A DNA stretch of 64,000 nucleotides from Petaurus breviceps papuanus (GCA_028583685.1 JAMXIF010001194.1:18086222-18150221), one strand, 5' to 3'. Positions 1 through 11,560 are shown, counted from the first letter of the stretch. Notes: a model not told the origin generated them from the sequence alone. Translations and numbers: made by a program.

Positions 1-120
1 TTTGTAATGGATAATTATATCAGCATATTTGTAATCTCTATAGGCATTGTGAATATGGCATTGCTGATACAACATCTCAAAATCTTATACTAAACATGTA
101 CAGAAGGGAATTCATTATCT

Positions 121-880
121 TTCCCTCCAAACCCTCCCCCTCAGCTCCCCTATTACTGTAGATTTTAGTATCATCCTCCCAGACTCTCAGGCTTACACTC
201 TAAATGCAATTCACAACCCCTCACTATCTCTCATTCCCCCATCCCATATCTACTATGTGGCCAAGACCTGCTGACCTCATTTTTACAAAAGCTCTTGAAT
301 ATACTTCCCTCTTTTCCTTTGACATCACCAACATTCTAGTGGAGGACCTCATCACCTAATATCCATTCACTATTGTAATAGCCTATTCATTGACCTGCCT
401 ACTTAAAGTCTCCCCTCATTCCAAATCCATCCTCCATTCAACCATCAAAATTATATTCTCAATGCACAGTTCCACATATGTCACTCCCCTACTCATTAAA
501 CTCCAGTAGCTATCTATTGCCTACAGGATCTAATACAAAATGCTGTCTTTGGCATTCGTTAACTAGCCCCCTCTTAACTTTCCAATCTTGTTATACTTTA
601 TACCCCACTAAAATCTATTTGATCCAGTGACATGAGTTTCTTGATTATTCCACAAACAAGACATTCCATATCTCTGCTCTGGGAATTTTCTCTGGCTGCT
701 TCCATGCTTGGAATGCTCTCCCTCCTCAACTGTCTACTGGCTTCCCTGGCTTCCTTAGTTCCAATTAAAATTGTATCTTTTACAGGAAATCTTTCTTAAT
801 CCCTTATAATTCTAATACCTTCTACAGAAAGTCTTTTCTAATCCCCCTTTATTCCAGTGCTTTCACTATATTATTTCCTT
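121..880 (+). mobile_element. L2-clade LINE fragment (3' half of RT region and beyond)
   Basis: The stretch follows the order of vertebrate L2: a pyrimidine-rich segment, then TATTGTAATAGCC (the L2 'DYCNSLL' region), then a CTCCCCTCATTCC stretch, then CTTGGAATGCTCTCC and a run of TCTTTCTTAATCCC typical of the L2 3' coding end. All frames are closed, so this is an old dead copy. Assignment rests on recognised L2 word order, not on an alignment. Confidence 0.65.
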
Positions 881-884
881 TTCT

Positions 885-1085
885 CATATATATGTGTGTG
901 TGTATATAGATATATATATATATGCACATATATATACAGCCACCTATATACTGTATGTATATTTATACATACGTGTAGATATAGTATGTATGAATATTTA
1001 TATTTGTGTATATATGTTTGCCTATGTCTGTGTATACATACATACATGTGTTTGCTTTATTTGTTGCTTTGTATATGTTTGTTTG
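885..1085. repeat. AT-rich (TATATG/TGTATA)n simple repeat
   Basis: Interrupted dinucleotide and hexanucleotide runs of TA, TG and CATA. The short reading frames here are products of the repeat and are not genes. It sits inside the L2 copy: the L2-like CTCATTAGATTGTAAATTCC follows immediately. Confidence 0.85.
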
Positions 1086-1160
1086 CACATGTGCTCCCTC
1101 ATTAGATTGTAAATTCCTGGTAAATAGTATGAGATATTGCTCCATGCCCAGTTTCTGCTA
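1086..1160 (+). mobile_element. L2 3' tail continuing after the simple repeat
   Basis: The motif CCCTCATTAGATTGTAAATTCC (here CTCATTAGATTGTAAATTCC) corresponds to the common L2 3' motif 'tagactgtaagctcc'. It probably ends the copy that starts upstream. Confidence 0.5.
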
Positions 1161-1560
1161 CAATGCTTTCTAGTTTTCCCAACAAATTTTATCAAATAAA
1201 GAGTCCTTATCCCAAAATCCTAAGTGTTTGTACTTATCAAGTACCACATGACTATGTTTATTTGCTTCTGTACATTATATGTCTATTTTGTTGTTTTACC
1301 TTTCTATTTCTTAGCCAATAGAAGATTGATAATTACTGCTTTATAATACAGGTTAAGATCTGGACTGCTAAACCTACCATTACACTTTTTTCCCCACTGT
1401 TTCCTTTAATATTCTTGGGGTTTTTTTTTGTTTTTAAATGAATTTTGTTATTAAATTTTCTAATATAATGGTCATTTAATTGGGATGGCTTTGAATATAT
1501 AAATTAGGGCGGGTAGAATTGTCAATTTTATTATATTGGTCCTGCTTATTCATGGGGGAG
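1161..1560 (-). mobile_element. L1 ORF2 fragment, antisense
   Basis: Read on the plus strand it has the familiar order of antisense L1 ORF2: CTAGTTTTCCCAACAAATTT, then TTACTGCTTTATAATACAGG, then GGGATGGCTTTGAATATATAAATT, then TTGTCAATTTTATTATATTGG. Together these mark the ORF2 segment between the RT and the C-terminal domain. No frame is open. The copy is truncated at both ends. Confidence 0.6.
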
Positions 1561-1724
1561 GGAATCAAAAGGGGGGAGAACAAATTTACATAAGTTTGTT
1601 GTATACTTGAAAGGAATAGCAAGGTGTACATAATAGATTTGCAGTTTTATGTACAATCATCTTTTTATATTATTTTGTCATGGAAGTGTTTGTTTTATTC
1701 TATTAAAATAAAATAAAATAAATT
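1561..1724. other. Unassigned A/T-rich stretch
   Basis: Contains (AAAAT)n near 1705 and GTTTGTTTTATTCTATTAAAA, which may be the end of an old retroelement. I cannot name the family. Confidence 0.4.
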
Positions 1725-1850
1725 GTAAGTAACTTGAGGTCAGGAAGGCTCTTTTGTTTCTTTTCCTATTCCCAGCACTTCGCATAGTTGCTGACATATA
1801 GTAGCTGTTTAATACATGTTGATTGATTGATTGATTGGTTGATTATTCTG
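1725..1850 (+). mobile_element. L2-type 3' end
   Basis: GTAAGTAACTTGAGGTCAGG, then CCCAGCACTTCGCATAGTTG, then TTTAATACATGTTGATTGATTG matches the canonical L2 3' terminus, including the short terminal TGATTGAT repeat. Confidence 0.7.
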
Positions 1851-2539
1851 TGTATATTCAAATGGAATACACACTGCTTCCCCCACTGGAATGTAAAATG
1901 TCCTTCAAAATTGGGATAGTTCATTTTAAAAATTTATATTCTGATACCTTACCACAGCATCTGTCACAAAATAAAAAATAAATTCATTTTAGTTTTTAAA
2001 AATCATATTTAGTATTAGTATTTTAAAGTGAAAAACATATTTCCTGTCCTCAAAGAATTTATCTTCTATTGCCTTGCTCATGGCAGGTTGAATGTGGAAC
2101 TGAATTGAATCTCAAAATCTTTCTAATCAGTACAAGCACTTAGGGCATTAATAACTTTTATGAAGGACTATATGCCTGCATGACAAAGAAACAAAAAATA
2201 AAGAAATAGAAACACAATGGCCCTATATTGAGAGAGGAAATACAGCTTAAGATACTTTCTTGCACTATGCTAAAGCATTTATTGTGGCTATTGACCTACA
2301 GGAAAATGCCAGTTGTCTTTTTTGTTTTTTGATATATTATATTATACTTATTGCCACAGCTGTGTTCTTTTTTTTCTATGCCTACAGTATTTTCCTATAC
2401 ACTTTCTCAAATAGATTCTTTCAAAGAATGGCATCCTTTTGCCCTAAATATTTTACCTATATTCCTAATTAATTCAATAACGTAAATTAGAATCTTACTC
2501 CGTAATTACATTCTGTGGTGTAAGTGACCCTTTCATCAA
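1851..2539. other. No recognised feature
   Basis: A/T-rich sequence without a convincing repeat or exon. The 70-codon frame near 2260 is rich in aromatic residues, matches no family I know, and is probably chance. Confidence 0.5.
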
Positions 2540-3409
2540 GGTCTACACTAGCAGAAGAAGCTAGTGTGGGTGTAGGATGTGTTCAGGGAAGGCATGGCAA
2601 GCCCTTTTCAAGACTGCTTTCCAACTTTGTGTCCTCCTGATCTACCTAAATCTCATCTGTGGCTCCAGGAAACTGTAGCATGCACAGCACTGACACCCCA
2701 GGAAGCCATTTCATCAGACAGGCTAAACCAGTTGGTAACTGAGGGGTCTCATAGCCATTGGTGAATCAGGGGGGTGTCTACCCCAAGCATGTGAAGAATT
2801 CCCCTGGTAGAATGGGAGAGTAGAAAACAATTTGTTCCAGTGGCCGTGAAGGCAACTAAAGCAGGCACTATGGACTGATTAATGCTTGGTTAGACATTGG
2901 AGATGTCAAAAGCATCTACTGCATCTGGAGACATCACCAGTTATCTTGACTCTGACTTGCCACTGGACTGTGATGACTCAATGACAGAGTGAAGCCCGTG
3001 ACTCTGTGCAACTCTGCCTACATTAAATCCAATTTACACCTGAATCAAAAGACATCATCCATAGCATTTTACCTATCTCAGAGTCCTGTGGTGACAGACA
3101 AGTGATAAAGCAGCAGGTGTAGATACACTTGGAGCTGTAGTCACAACCCTGCATAGGGACAGCCCAGGTCATAGGGCCATCTTCTCACTGCAAGTAGCAG
3201 TGGGATTCAGCAGTCCTCTGGGTGTCTGAGCAGCCTTTTAAGGATCACATTGTTCTTCTCCTGGTGTGAGGAAGGGGTTAGAAAAGGTGCCTTAAAAATG
3301 GTCTGCTTACCCAGCGCTAGCCTGGTTACTACAGCAGGCAGGGATCCCAACTTGCAGTAGAAACACAGTAAAAAATGTATAAAAACTTCATCAAAAATGA
3401 TTCTACTCA

Positions 3410-4235
3410 CAATCAGTACATGGAATGTGCACACAGTTATAGACAACATAAAATCCAGTAGAACTAAAAGAGGAACAGCTGTTGTTGCAAGAGAACTCAG
3501 CAGGTATCACATCTAAATATCAGCCCAGAGTAAACAAGTCTGGCAAACAAAGGCCAGATTACTAAAGTCAGAGATGTATACACATTTTTTTCTGGAGGGG
3601 CCACAGTGAAAGGGAATGCTGTGAAAATTCTCTAGGTTCTGCTATCAAAACTAATTTTCTCAACAAGTTTTTATGCCTGCCAAAAGGAGTGAATGACAGG
3701 CTCATGACAATGAAATTGCCACTTACAGAAAAAGGCCACACCACCACCATCAGTACATATATTCCCACCATGATGAACCCTGATGAGGTCAAATTAAAAT
3801 TTTACAAAGACCTGGAAACCCTTATCATCGATCTGCCAAAAGTGGACAAGCTTATAATTCTGGGTAACCTTAATTAAAGAAGACTTAGACTACCAGACAT
3901 GGTAGGGAGTCCTTGGGAGGAATGGATTTGGAAACAGCAGCAGTAATGTTTACTTGCTACTGAAGACTTGTATATCGCATGACCTTCTAATCACCAACAC
4001 TTTCATTTGCCTAAAGACAAAAAAACTTTGTAGATGCACACTTGCAGCAAATATTGACATTTATTAGACTATGCCAATGTAAGGGGAGAGAAAGACAGGT
4101 TGTGAGAGTGATGAAGGCAATATGTGTCACAGAATGCTGTACTAATCATAGACTTATCCTCTCCAAGCTAAATATTCATATTCAACAAAAGTGGAAGCCT
4201 CAAGGCAAAGTAACTACCAGAAGAATTAATGTCAA
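3410..4235 (+). pseudogene. AP-endonuclease domain remnant of the LINE at 2540-5468
   Basis: Visible pieces in order are STWNVHT (catalytic Asn region), ELSRYHI, then a 62-residue stretch from 3689 containing NDRLMTMKLPL, YIPTMMNPDEV and KLIILGNLN. That last piece corresponds to the 'LLGDFN' box with Asp replaced by Asn. A piece from 4042 contains NHRLILSKLN, where the usual motif is DHRLI. In this enzyme family the domain nicks target DNA for target-primed reverse transcription. The two substitutions at catalytic positions plus frame breaks show it is inactive. Confidence 0.7.
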
Positions 4236-5468
4236 CAGATTAGAGCACTTCTTTCAGTGGGAACAGTTTGTTGCTAACTTGGAGGGAGAATTGAGCCAAC
4301 ACACAATTGGCAACAGTGGAGCAGAAAAAAGATTGGGCATCTTTCAGAGATTCGGTGTACGGAACTACATTTGCTCCTCTGGGTAAAAGCATTCACAGAC
4401 ATCAATATTGGTTTGACAAAAATGATGGGGAAATTCAGAAGCAGCAAAATGAAAACAAAGCAAGAACTCTACAGGGTTTACCAGCAGGATACTTCATCAG
4501 TCTCTAAGATAGCATTTAATTCCATCAAAAGTAAAGTACAAATGAATCTTAGAGAAATGCAGGATTCTTGGCTCAGTAGGAAGGCAGATGAAATTCAGTT
4601 TTATGCTGATGGTGACAACCTAAAGTACTTTTATGATGTCCTGAAGGCCATTTATGGGCCGAAAACCTATGGTACATCTCAACTACTCAATGCTGATGGA
4701 GTCACATTGATTAGTGATTCTAAAGAGATGAGCTAAACACTTCCATAGTGTTCTTAACAGACCACCATCAATCAATGCTGAGGTCATTGACCGTTTACCT
4801 CAGGTTGAAGTCACTCCCTCCCTAGCTGAAGTTCCAGCTGAAGAAGAGGTTTTGAATGCCATTAGGCTCCTTTCATGTGGCAAATAACCTGATGCTGATT
4901 CCATTCCAGCTGATATTTAGAAGGTTGGGGTCCATTGACCATACAGAAGCTGACTGAAATTTTCTAGGTTGTCCCTCAAGAGTTCAAGGATGTCTCCATT
5001 GTCCACTTCTATAAAAGTAAAGGAAATAGATTCTCCTGTGACAATCACTGGGGGGTGTCTCTCTCTTAGTCATTGCTTGCAAGATTCTTTACAGAGTCCT
5101 CCTTAATAAGCTGATCCTTCACTTGGAAGATAGCCTGAGAGTTAGTGTGGCTTCAGAAAGGGCCAAGGAACAGTCAATATGGTGTTTGATGCCTGACAAC
5201 TCCAGGAGAAATGCCAGGAGCAAAAGAGAAGTCTGCACATAATGTATGTAGTCTGACCAAGGCTTTTGATACCATCAGTTATGAAGGCTTATGGAAAATT
5301 ATGTCAAAATGTGGCTGCCCAGAGAAGTCCATCAGTATTGTACTTCAATTTCACAGCAGTATGCTTGCCTGGGCTCTGGATAATGGACAATGCTCTCGCA
5401 CTTTCCTAGTCACTGATGGAGTGAAACAAGGTTGCATGCTTGCTCCTGTGCTTTTTGTCATTCATTAA
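4236..5468 (+). pseudogene. Linker and reverse transcriptase remnant of the same LINE
   Basis: The 121-codon frame from 4371 contains QDTSSVSKIAFNSI, MQDSWLSRKADEIQ and KAIYGPKTYGTSQLLNADG, which are the linker and RT entry of the family. After several breaks the frame at 5211-5468 gives RT motif A as SLTKAFDT and motif B as DGVKQGCMLAPVLF. The first Asp expected in motif A (DLTKAFD) is Ser here, so the RT would be dead even without frame breaks. Motif C (YADD) and the C-terminus are absent. Confidence 0.75.
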
Positions 5469-6084
5469 CAAAACACAGATATTTCTGAAAATGTTAATAT
5501 TTCCTCATTAAAAAGTAGAATAAGACTTGATAAATATACTCAGAATACATTATAAAGCACTTAAAATGCAAAAAAAATAGTTTTGGCACTAGCAGATAAT
5601 TTTTACTGAGAAATAGTAAAATCTGAAACAGAATTGGATTTGTCCACTGTAATCAAAGATGGCTTAAGGTTATGACAGCTCTCCCAAGACAGTCTTCAAA
5701 CTTTGTCATTTAAACTATGTCAAAATGTTATGCTATGGCATTTTTTTCAATTACTGATATGAAGACATAGATCAAATACATATAAAACTTGTAGATTATA
5801 GAGCAAGGAGGGAGAGATAATGTACTAGATGGGAATTAATATTTAAAATGATTTTATAAGCTGAAATGAAGAGCTGAGTTAAATATCATTGTATTCTGCA
5901 TAAGTAAATATATAGGGTCCTACATTTGGTTTCAACAAATCCACTTCATAAGTAGAAGATAGGGGAAATATTAATTCACTTTTAAAAAGATCTATAGAGT
6001 TTAGTATGAGTCAATATGGGTCAATAGTGTGACATGACTAACCAAAAATTTAACATGATTTTAGCTTATATTGAGAAGTATAGT
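5469..6084. other. No recognised feature
   Basis: A/T-rich sequence with no convincing repeat or exon. Confidence 0.5.
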
Positions 6085-6625
6085 TTCCAGGCCATGAAGG
6101 GGATAGTCCCATTGGTTGCCACACTGGTCAGACCAGAAGTGAAGAATTGTATCGCATTTTAACTGCTATATTTTAGGAAGGACACTGAAAAACTGGTTCA
6201 TGTGTAGTAGAAGGTAGCCAGAATGGTCAAAAGCCAGAGGACCATGTAAGGGCAATTAAAGAAGTTGAAGATTAAGAAAAGATTTCTAGTTCACATGATT
6301 ACTGCCTTCAAGTACTATAAGAGTAGTTACCCAAAAAATTATTAAGCCCGTGCTTCTTAGTCTAAGGGACAGAAGTAGGGGCAATGGTAGAATATTGCAA
6401 AGGGGCAATTTCAGGTCAGTGTAAAGTAAAAAGTTCCTTATTATTCAAATCATATAAAGTGGAATAAGATGCTCCCACAGTTAATAGGTTTCCTCTTTCT
6501 AGGGGTCTTCAAGTAAAGTACACATAACTACATCTTGGGAATGTCATAAAGATAATTTTTCCTCATGTGTAAAGTTGTGTTATGCTCTGAGGTCCCTTAC
6601 AACTATAAGATTCCTTACTACTGTG
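6085..6625 (+). mobile_element. CR1/L3-type LINE 3' end
   Basis: The order of words is that of the CR1/L3 RT C-terminus and 3' UTR: CACTGGTCAGACCAGAAGTG, then TTTTAGGAAGGACACTG, CAGAATGGTCAAAAGCC, GGGACAGAAGTAGGGGCAATGG, GGGGTCTTCAAGTAAAG and finally GAGGTCCCTTACAACTATAAGATTC. That end is the diagnostic CR1 terminus. Frames are broken throughout. Confidence 0.8.
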
Positions 6626-7824
6626 AAAAAGATTTTCTCTCTATTTCTACACTATTCAGAGAAACTAAGTAATTTCTAAGACAGTATTCAGTCAAAAAGT
6701 TTCAGAAAAGCTTAACAATGCAACATCCAGTCTTACAAAACAAAAAAAAAAATTAGGGGATGATTATTCAAATTGCAAAGGAAACTTGTTTTTCATGGAA
6801 ATTTTTCATTTGCTGTAGGGTTATTTTAAATAGTGAGCTTCTATAATACATTTAAATACAATTCAAATCACATCCCAGTTTTCAGGATAATGTCTTTTGT
6901 ATAAGTTTGTAGATATTCTACCCACACCCTTGACCCTATATTGAGAAATGTTGGAATACACAGAGCTCTGCTCTCTTGCACTCTATTCATGGTCTTGTTT
7001 AGAGGAGACCATCTGATTAAGATTCACACACATCAGAGAAGTACCTTATCTCTTTACCTAGCACAGGGTAAAATGTAATTATTTTCTCATTTAAACTGAA
7101 TGATGAAATAAACAATTTGAACTTCTGTCTAACCTCCACCATGCCAGTGGCTAAATAACCTCACTTTTAAATGAACAATTTGTCATGTTACAGAGTTCCC
7201 AAATTACTCCCACCCATAAGTATATAATGGTTGAACTCTATATTACTTAAACAGTTTGGTTACTGTTCACATGATTTATATATTCAATAAAAAAGCTGAG
7301 AATTGTCACTGGTTACATTATTTGTCTCTTGATATAAATTCACTCTCTTTCCTTCCTTCTCAAAGAACTTAATTTAAATATGAATAATGAAAAATTTCCA
7401 GAAATGTAAACCCAATAATGCTTTTTGAGGTGCAGAATGCTTAATACAAAACTTGGATAAAGGACAAAAGAATAGAATGTCAGAAAATCAAGCTTTCTAA
7501 ATTGACTTAGGATAAAATCCTGTATGAATTTTATACTACATTGACATTAGGAATGTTTAGAGATGGATCTGAGCTAATGTATGTATATAGAGAAATCTGT
7601 GACTATAATTAAAGAAGTGATATAAAAATTGCTATTTTTATTTCAGCATTTTCAGTAGGTCTTCTAATCACATATTTTAATTTTGCAAAACTCCTCACAC
7701 AAAGATAGGAATGGCTTTCAAGACTATGAAGAAGTAATGTGCTAAAAAAAAAAAAGCTCAATTACAGAAACAACAGTTACAATCATCACACAACTTGGAT
7801 GTGGATTATTTATGGATAAAATGA
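6626..7824. other. No recognised feature
   Basis: About 1.2 kb of A/T-rich DNA with only short A runs. No exon, promoter or named repeat could be supported. Confidence 0.5.
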
Positions 7825-8035
7825 TACATGTATGTGTATGTATTCACATGTATGCATGTATGTGTATATACATCTGTGTGTTTCATTCATTTTCACATGC
7901 GTACATGTGACATATATACATATGTGTGTACATCACCTGTCTTTTGATCTTAGGTAATTTCCCCTTCCCTCTTTCCTCCCCTATTCATTATATTAATACA
8001 TATATGTATGTATATATATACATATATACCTATGT
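7825..8035. repeat. (TATG/TATA)n simple repeat
   Basis: Imperfect ATGTATG and ATATAC runs, with a non-repetitive pyrimidine-rich interruption near 7950-7985. Confidence 0.8.
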
Positions 8036-8042
8036 GGGGACA

Positions 8043-8063
8043 CAGAGAGAGAAAGAAAGAGAG

Positions 8064-8114
<51 letters not shown>
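8043..8114. repeat. (GA)n microsatellite
   Basis: A purine tract, AG-pure in its distal part, directly after the TATG repeat. Confidence 0.95.
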
Positions 8115-8115
<1 letters not shown>

Positions 8116-8559
8116 TAGGGATTGGATTTAACCTGTAATATAACTGGATCTTTGCTTACTATGATAATTTAAATGGATTTTTTTGTAAGAGGAAAGAGTT
8201 ATTCATATGAAGATACTAAGTATGCTTTCCATATAACAAAGCACTATCATCTTCAATTTGCAGTGAGAGAAAAGATACAGAATATATATAACCCATTGTG
8301 CTGGGTTGCTATTTTCAGTGAATATTTTAGCATTTAAAGATCCTAGTTTTATTTTAGATATTAAAGATACTCACAACTTCCTTTTTCTAAAAGGTTAATT
8401 GATAACCTTTGCATACCTCAGTCATTTCTATTCTCCTATAGAAACCACTCCTGTAGAAAAAGTAAAATGACCATATCTGACATAGTGATTGTATCTAAAT
8501 GCATGTGACATTCTACACCTGTGGTCCACCCACCTTTCTACAAAGAAATAATCACACAA

Positions 8560-8745
8560 ATGATAATAGTTTTAGAGCTAGAGGGGACCTTACAGATCAT
8601 GGAACCCATCACCTTCATTTTACATGTGATTAAACTAAGGTCCAAAGCAGTTTAGTGACCTGCCTTGGGTCACATAAGTAATAAGTATCAGAGCTAGGAT
8701 TTGAACACAGGATCTCTCAATCCAGATCCATCACTCTTTTCAGAG
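8560..8745 (+). mobile_element. MIR/THER-type SINE
   Basis: TTAGAGCTAGAGGGGACCTTACAG..., TTTTACATGTGATTAAACTAAGG, GGGTCACATAAGTAATAAG and GGATTTGAACACAGGATC follow the CORE-SINE body in order. Divergence is high, so the copy is old. Confidence 0.75.
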
Positions 8746-9499
8746 AAATGAGAATCATGTTTTCATCACTGATTTGTGGGACCTATGATGGTTATTGAAT
8801 ATAGTCTAAGTTCAGGTGCCTTTTTCAGTGCTGCCTTGTTTTCATTAGTATAGATCTCATATATATTGCTTTCAATTCTATTCTCAATTTTTCCTACATT
8901 ACTTCATGCATGTCTTCTCAATTTTCTCTCTAATTCCTTATATGTTTCTTTTCCTTTTCTTTTTGTTCGATATAGATGATTTAATCAAGAAGAATGTCTC
9001 CTGGTGAGGAAACTCCCTCCACCAGTGCAGATAGATCAGCAAATCATTTGTCTAAAATTATTAAGATGAATGTCAATGCTCACTCATCTAGGATTTGTCT
9101 GAAGGAGAACCTGAACCCATGTCTTTCTGACTTTAAGGCTAGTTATCTGCCCATTACCACATTGTTTCTTGCAGTGCAATATTATTTTGTTAGTTTCATA
9201 TACCAAAATTTGTTCTGTCACCCAACAACTGATCATAAACTCTGTGTTTATATATACACACATATACATATATATATATATAATTTTTTGTTTTTACAAC
9301 AGTGTTCCTATGACTATTTAGATATATAGAATGCTAATTTAGGTCTTTGGATCTTGTTGAGGTACATGCCTGTAAAGATATCCCTAGACCAAAGTCTTTG
9401 AACAGTTTATTGAATTTAAACATTCACAGCATTTAAAGTGTTTTAGAAATGTTCTGGGCCCAGAATGTTTGGCCCTACTCACAGCTTCACTAAAAGTTT
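8746..9499. other. Unassigned stretch with a short AT/CA repeat at about 9245-9285
   Basis: The 111-codon frame at 8994-9329 runs through the (TA/CA) repeat and has no family resemblance, so it is treated as chance. Nothing else is recognised. Confidence 0.5.
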
Positions 9500-9513
9500 A
9501 AGAAAGTTTGCAG

Positions 9514-9675
9514 GGGTGGCTAGCTGGCTCAGTGAATAGAGGACCAGTCCTGGAGTCAGGAGGACCTGAGTTCAAATCCGGCCTCAGACACTTGACACAA
9601 TTACTAGGTGTGTGACTTTGGGCAAGTCACTTAACCCCAATTTCCCTCCAAAAGCAAAATAATAATAATGATAAA
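9514..9675 (+). mobile_element. Marsupial tRNA-derived SINE (MAR1/WSINE-like)
   Basis: The head has a polymerase III A-box-like GGCTCAGTGAATAGAG and a B-box-like GAGTTCAAATCC. The body is GACTTTGGGCAAGTCACTTAA, and the tail is (AAT)n/A-rich. The flanks AAGAAAGTTTGCAG (9500-9513) and AAGAAATCTTGTAG (9676-9689) form a plausible 14-bp target-site duplication with three mismatches, which fits L1-type integration of an older copy. Confidence 0.85.
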
Positions 9676-10173
9676 AAGAAATCTTGTAGTTTCCTATAGC
9701 CTTGCCAATGTCAATTATTCCCATATTTAACATGTTTGTCCACTTTATGGACAGATGTGAATGTGGACAAAGTGAAATTTCAGATTTGTTCAGATTTACA
9801 TTTCTCTTATCAATGATAAAGTGAAACATTTTTTTCATATGATTATTGATAGCTTTCATTTCTCTTTTTGAAAGCATATGGTTCATATTGTGACCAGTTA
9901 TGCATAGGGGAATGGTTCTTAGCTTTCATGTATTTGTGACAGTTACTTCTATATTTTGTAAAGAGAGTTTAAGACCAGACTTACATTTTCATTAGCATAG
10001 GGAATTCATGAGTGACAAAATTTCTTCTATCAATGCAGATTAATACCTTCACTGAATCTATAGCTTTAGAGATTTATTTAGTGCATTGAGAAGTTAAGTA
10101 ATTTTTTAAGGTCACAGAGCTAGAATTATAAGAGAGGAGATGAACCCATGTCTTTCTATCCACAACAAAAGAA

Positions 10174-10276
10174 GTGTCAAACACACAGGCCTGTAGCTAC
10201 TGAATGTGGGAAGCAGATTAAAATGCAACTGGAAAATATCAAATAAAATAAATAGATACAAAACTAAAGAGATGGC

Positions 10277-10319
<43 letters not shown>

Positions 10320-10362
10320 GTGGGTGGGTGGGTGGGTGGGCAGATGGATGGATGGATGGATG

Positions 10363-10408
<46 letters not shown>

Positions 10409-10433
10409 GAGATAGAGAGATAGATAGATAGAT

Positions 10434-10483
<50 letters not shown>

Positions 10484-10588
10484 ATACAATAGAATATAGA
10501 TGATATTAACATATGGTTTTCTCAGTCATTATGCAACCTGCAGGGGTATTTAAGGTTTAGTGGCCCTGCTTCTATTTGAGTTTGACAA
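10174..10588 (-). mobile_element. hAT-like MITE with TGTCAAAC termini, split by a microsatellite
   Basis: The element begins TGTCAAACACAC and ends GAGTTTGACA, which are inverted termini. Internal landmarks shared with the copies at 12590 and 48079 are CAGATTAAAATGCAACTGG, AATATCAAATAAAATAAAT and ATTAACATATGGTTTTCT. No transposase is present, so it is non-autonomous. The A/T-rich middle has been expanded by a GATA tract. Assignment to the hAT superfamily is inference from memory of similar mammalian MITEs. Confidence 0.6.
10276..10483. repeat. Compound (TAGA)n(GGTG)n(GGAT)n(TAGA)n microsatellite
   Basis: Pure TAGA runs flank a GGTGGGTGGGTG block (about 10318-10339) and a GGAT block (about 10345-10365). 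The long antisense [12 protein letters not shown] frames are repeat translations, not proteins. Confidence 0.95.
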
Positions 10589-10899
10589 CACAGTACTACA
10601 CAATCCTCTACATCCTAACTTTTACCTTAGAATCCCTGACTTCCTTTAAAACACTTCGAATGATTCCTCTGCAAAGGTCCTTCTTGGTCCCCCCTGTTGC
10701 TAATGTTTTGTTTTGTTTTGTTTTTCCCTCTCGGACTACCTTCCCTCTATTTATCTTCTTTCTCTGTATCTTTAATATGGAAATTTATGTTTTCTCTCCC
10801 CACTCCCTGACATTATAAGTTCCTTTTCTAAAATTTCAGACCACTTAACATAATTCCTACAATGTTTTAAACTTGTTATTAATATTGGTTATTATTTAA
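10589..10899. other. Unassigned, L2-like wording
   Basis: TACACAATCCTCTACATCC and CCCTCTGCAAAGG-like pyrimidine text recalls an L2 3' region but is too diverged to assign. Confidence 0.35.
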
Positions 10900-11560
10900 A
10901 TGCTGGTTGGTTGCTTCCTGAAAAAGCTTTTAAATTTTGTATAATTAAAATGATCAATTTTGGTTTTTGCTATGCTCTCTATCCATTGTTTGGTTGTGAA
11001 TTCTAAGTATCCTTCATTATAGATCAACAGGTACTTTGCATCCTTAGACTTACAGACAAAAGAAGAGACATTAATGGTTATCTATTTCTATCCTCACATT
11101 TTATAGATTAAAAATAAAAACTAAGACCAAATAGGTATAAAACTCTCTACTAAGTCACAAAGCTTATAATTGTGAGTCAAGATTTGAACTAAGGTCCCCT
11201 GATTCCAAGTTTAACACTCTTCCCAAGGTACCATGCTTCCATCTGCCTCTACTTTTTTAAATGAGATAACCATTTAAACTCCAGTCATTTGTCTATTTGG
11301 AGTGTTACTGGAGTATATGAGATAAGATACAAGTAAATAAGTTTTCTGTTAAACTGTTTTCTAATTTTTCCAGCAGGTTTGTTACATAAGGAGTCCTCTT
11401 TAAACCATTTATGTTCCAAGATTCATTAAAAAAATGAGATTATCTTTTCATTTTCTTCTGGATTTTATTTATCTAGCCTGTTCTTTTGATCAGCTTTGTT
11501 TGAAATAGTATAGACAATGACTGCTTTGTAACAGTTTGCTTTCTGAACATGTTAGCTACA
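10900..11560 (-). mobile_element. L1 ORF2 fragment, antisense, interrupted by a MIR
   Basis: The left part (10900-11035) has AAGCTTTTAAATTTTGTATAA, then GCTCTCTATCCATTGTTTGG. These words occur in the same order in the antisense L1 at 27660-27740. The right part (about 11290-11560) has AATTTTTCCAGCAGGTTTG and GACAATGACTGCTTTG, the next ORF2 antisense landmarks. A MIR-like segment separates the two halves. Confidence 0.6.
11060..11240 (+). mobile_element. MIR/THER-type SINE inside the L1 fragment
   Basis: TTTTATAGATTAAAAATAAAAAC, AAGTCACAAAGCTTATAATTG, and AGATTTGAACTAAGGTCCCC match the CORE-SINE body in order. MIRs are normally older than this position implies, so the nesting order is uncertain. 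Confidence 0.55.

Larger units (their letters stand above)
2540..5468 (+). mobile_element. APE-type non-LTR retrotransposon (RTE/CR1/L2-like clade), 3'-truncated
   Basis: A LINE copy of about 2.9 kb. A non-coding leader (about 2540-3400) is followed by an endonuclease region that starts with a TWNVHT motif near 3420, a linker, and a reverse transcriptase reaching motif B (GVKQGC) near 5430. The copy ends before the YADD box, so it is 3'-truncated. Protein pieces lie in several frames separated by stops and shifts, so it is an old dead insertion. I recognise the protein as the family with LTKAFDT and GVKQGCMLAP but cannot fix the clade. A second, shorter copy of the endonuclease segment lies at about 56695-57000. 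Confidence 0.75.

Noticed and set aside
8994-9329. 111-codon frame as a small gene
   Set aside because: It passes through a TA/CA repeat and has no recognisable motif or conserved context.
9514-9675. tRNA gene suggested by A-box and B-box-like words (also at 25538 and 30691)
   Set aside because: There is no cloverleaf, and the 3' part is the SINE body with an A-rich tail and target duplications, so these are tRNA-derived SINEs.
10112-10512. Long antisense Tyr-Leu-Ser-Ile frames, also at 21007-21303
   Set aside because: These are translations of GATA microsatellites, and one is interrupted by Ns.
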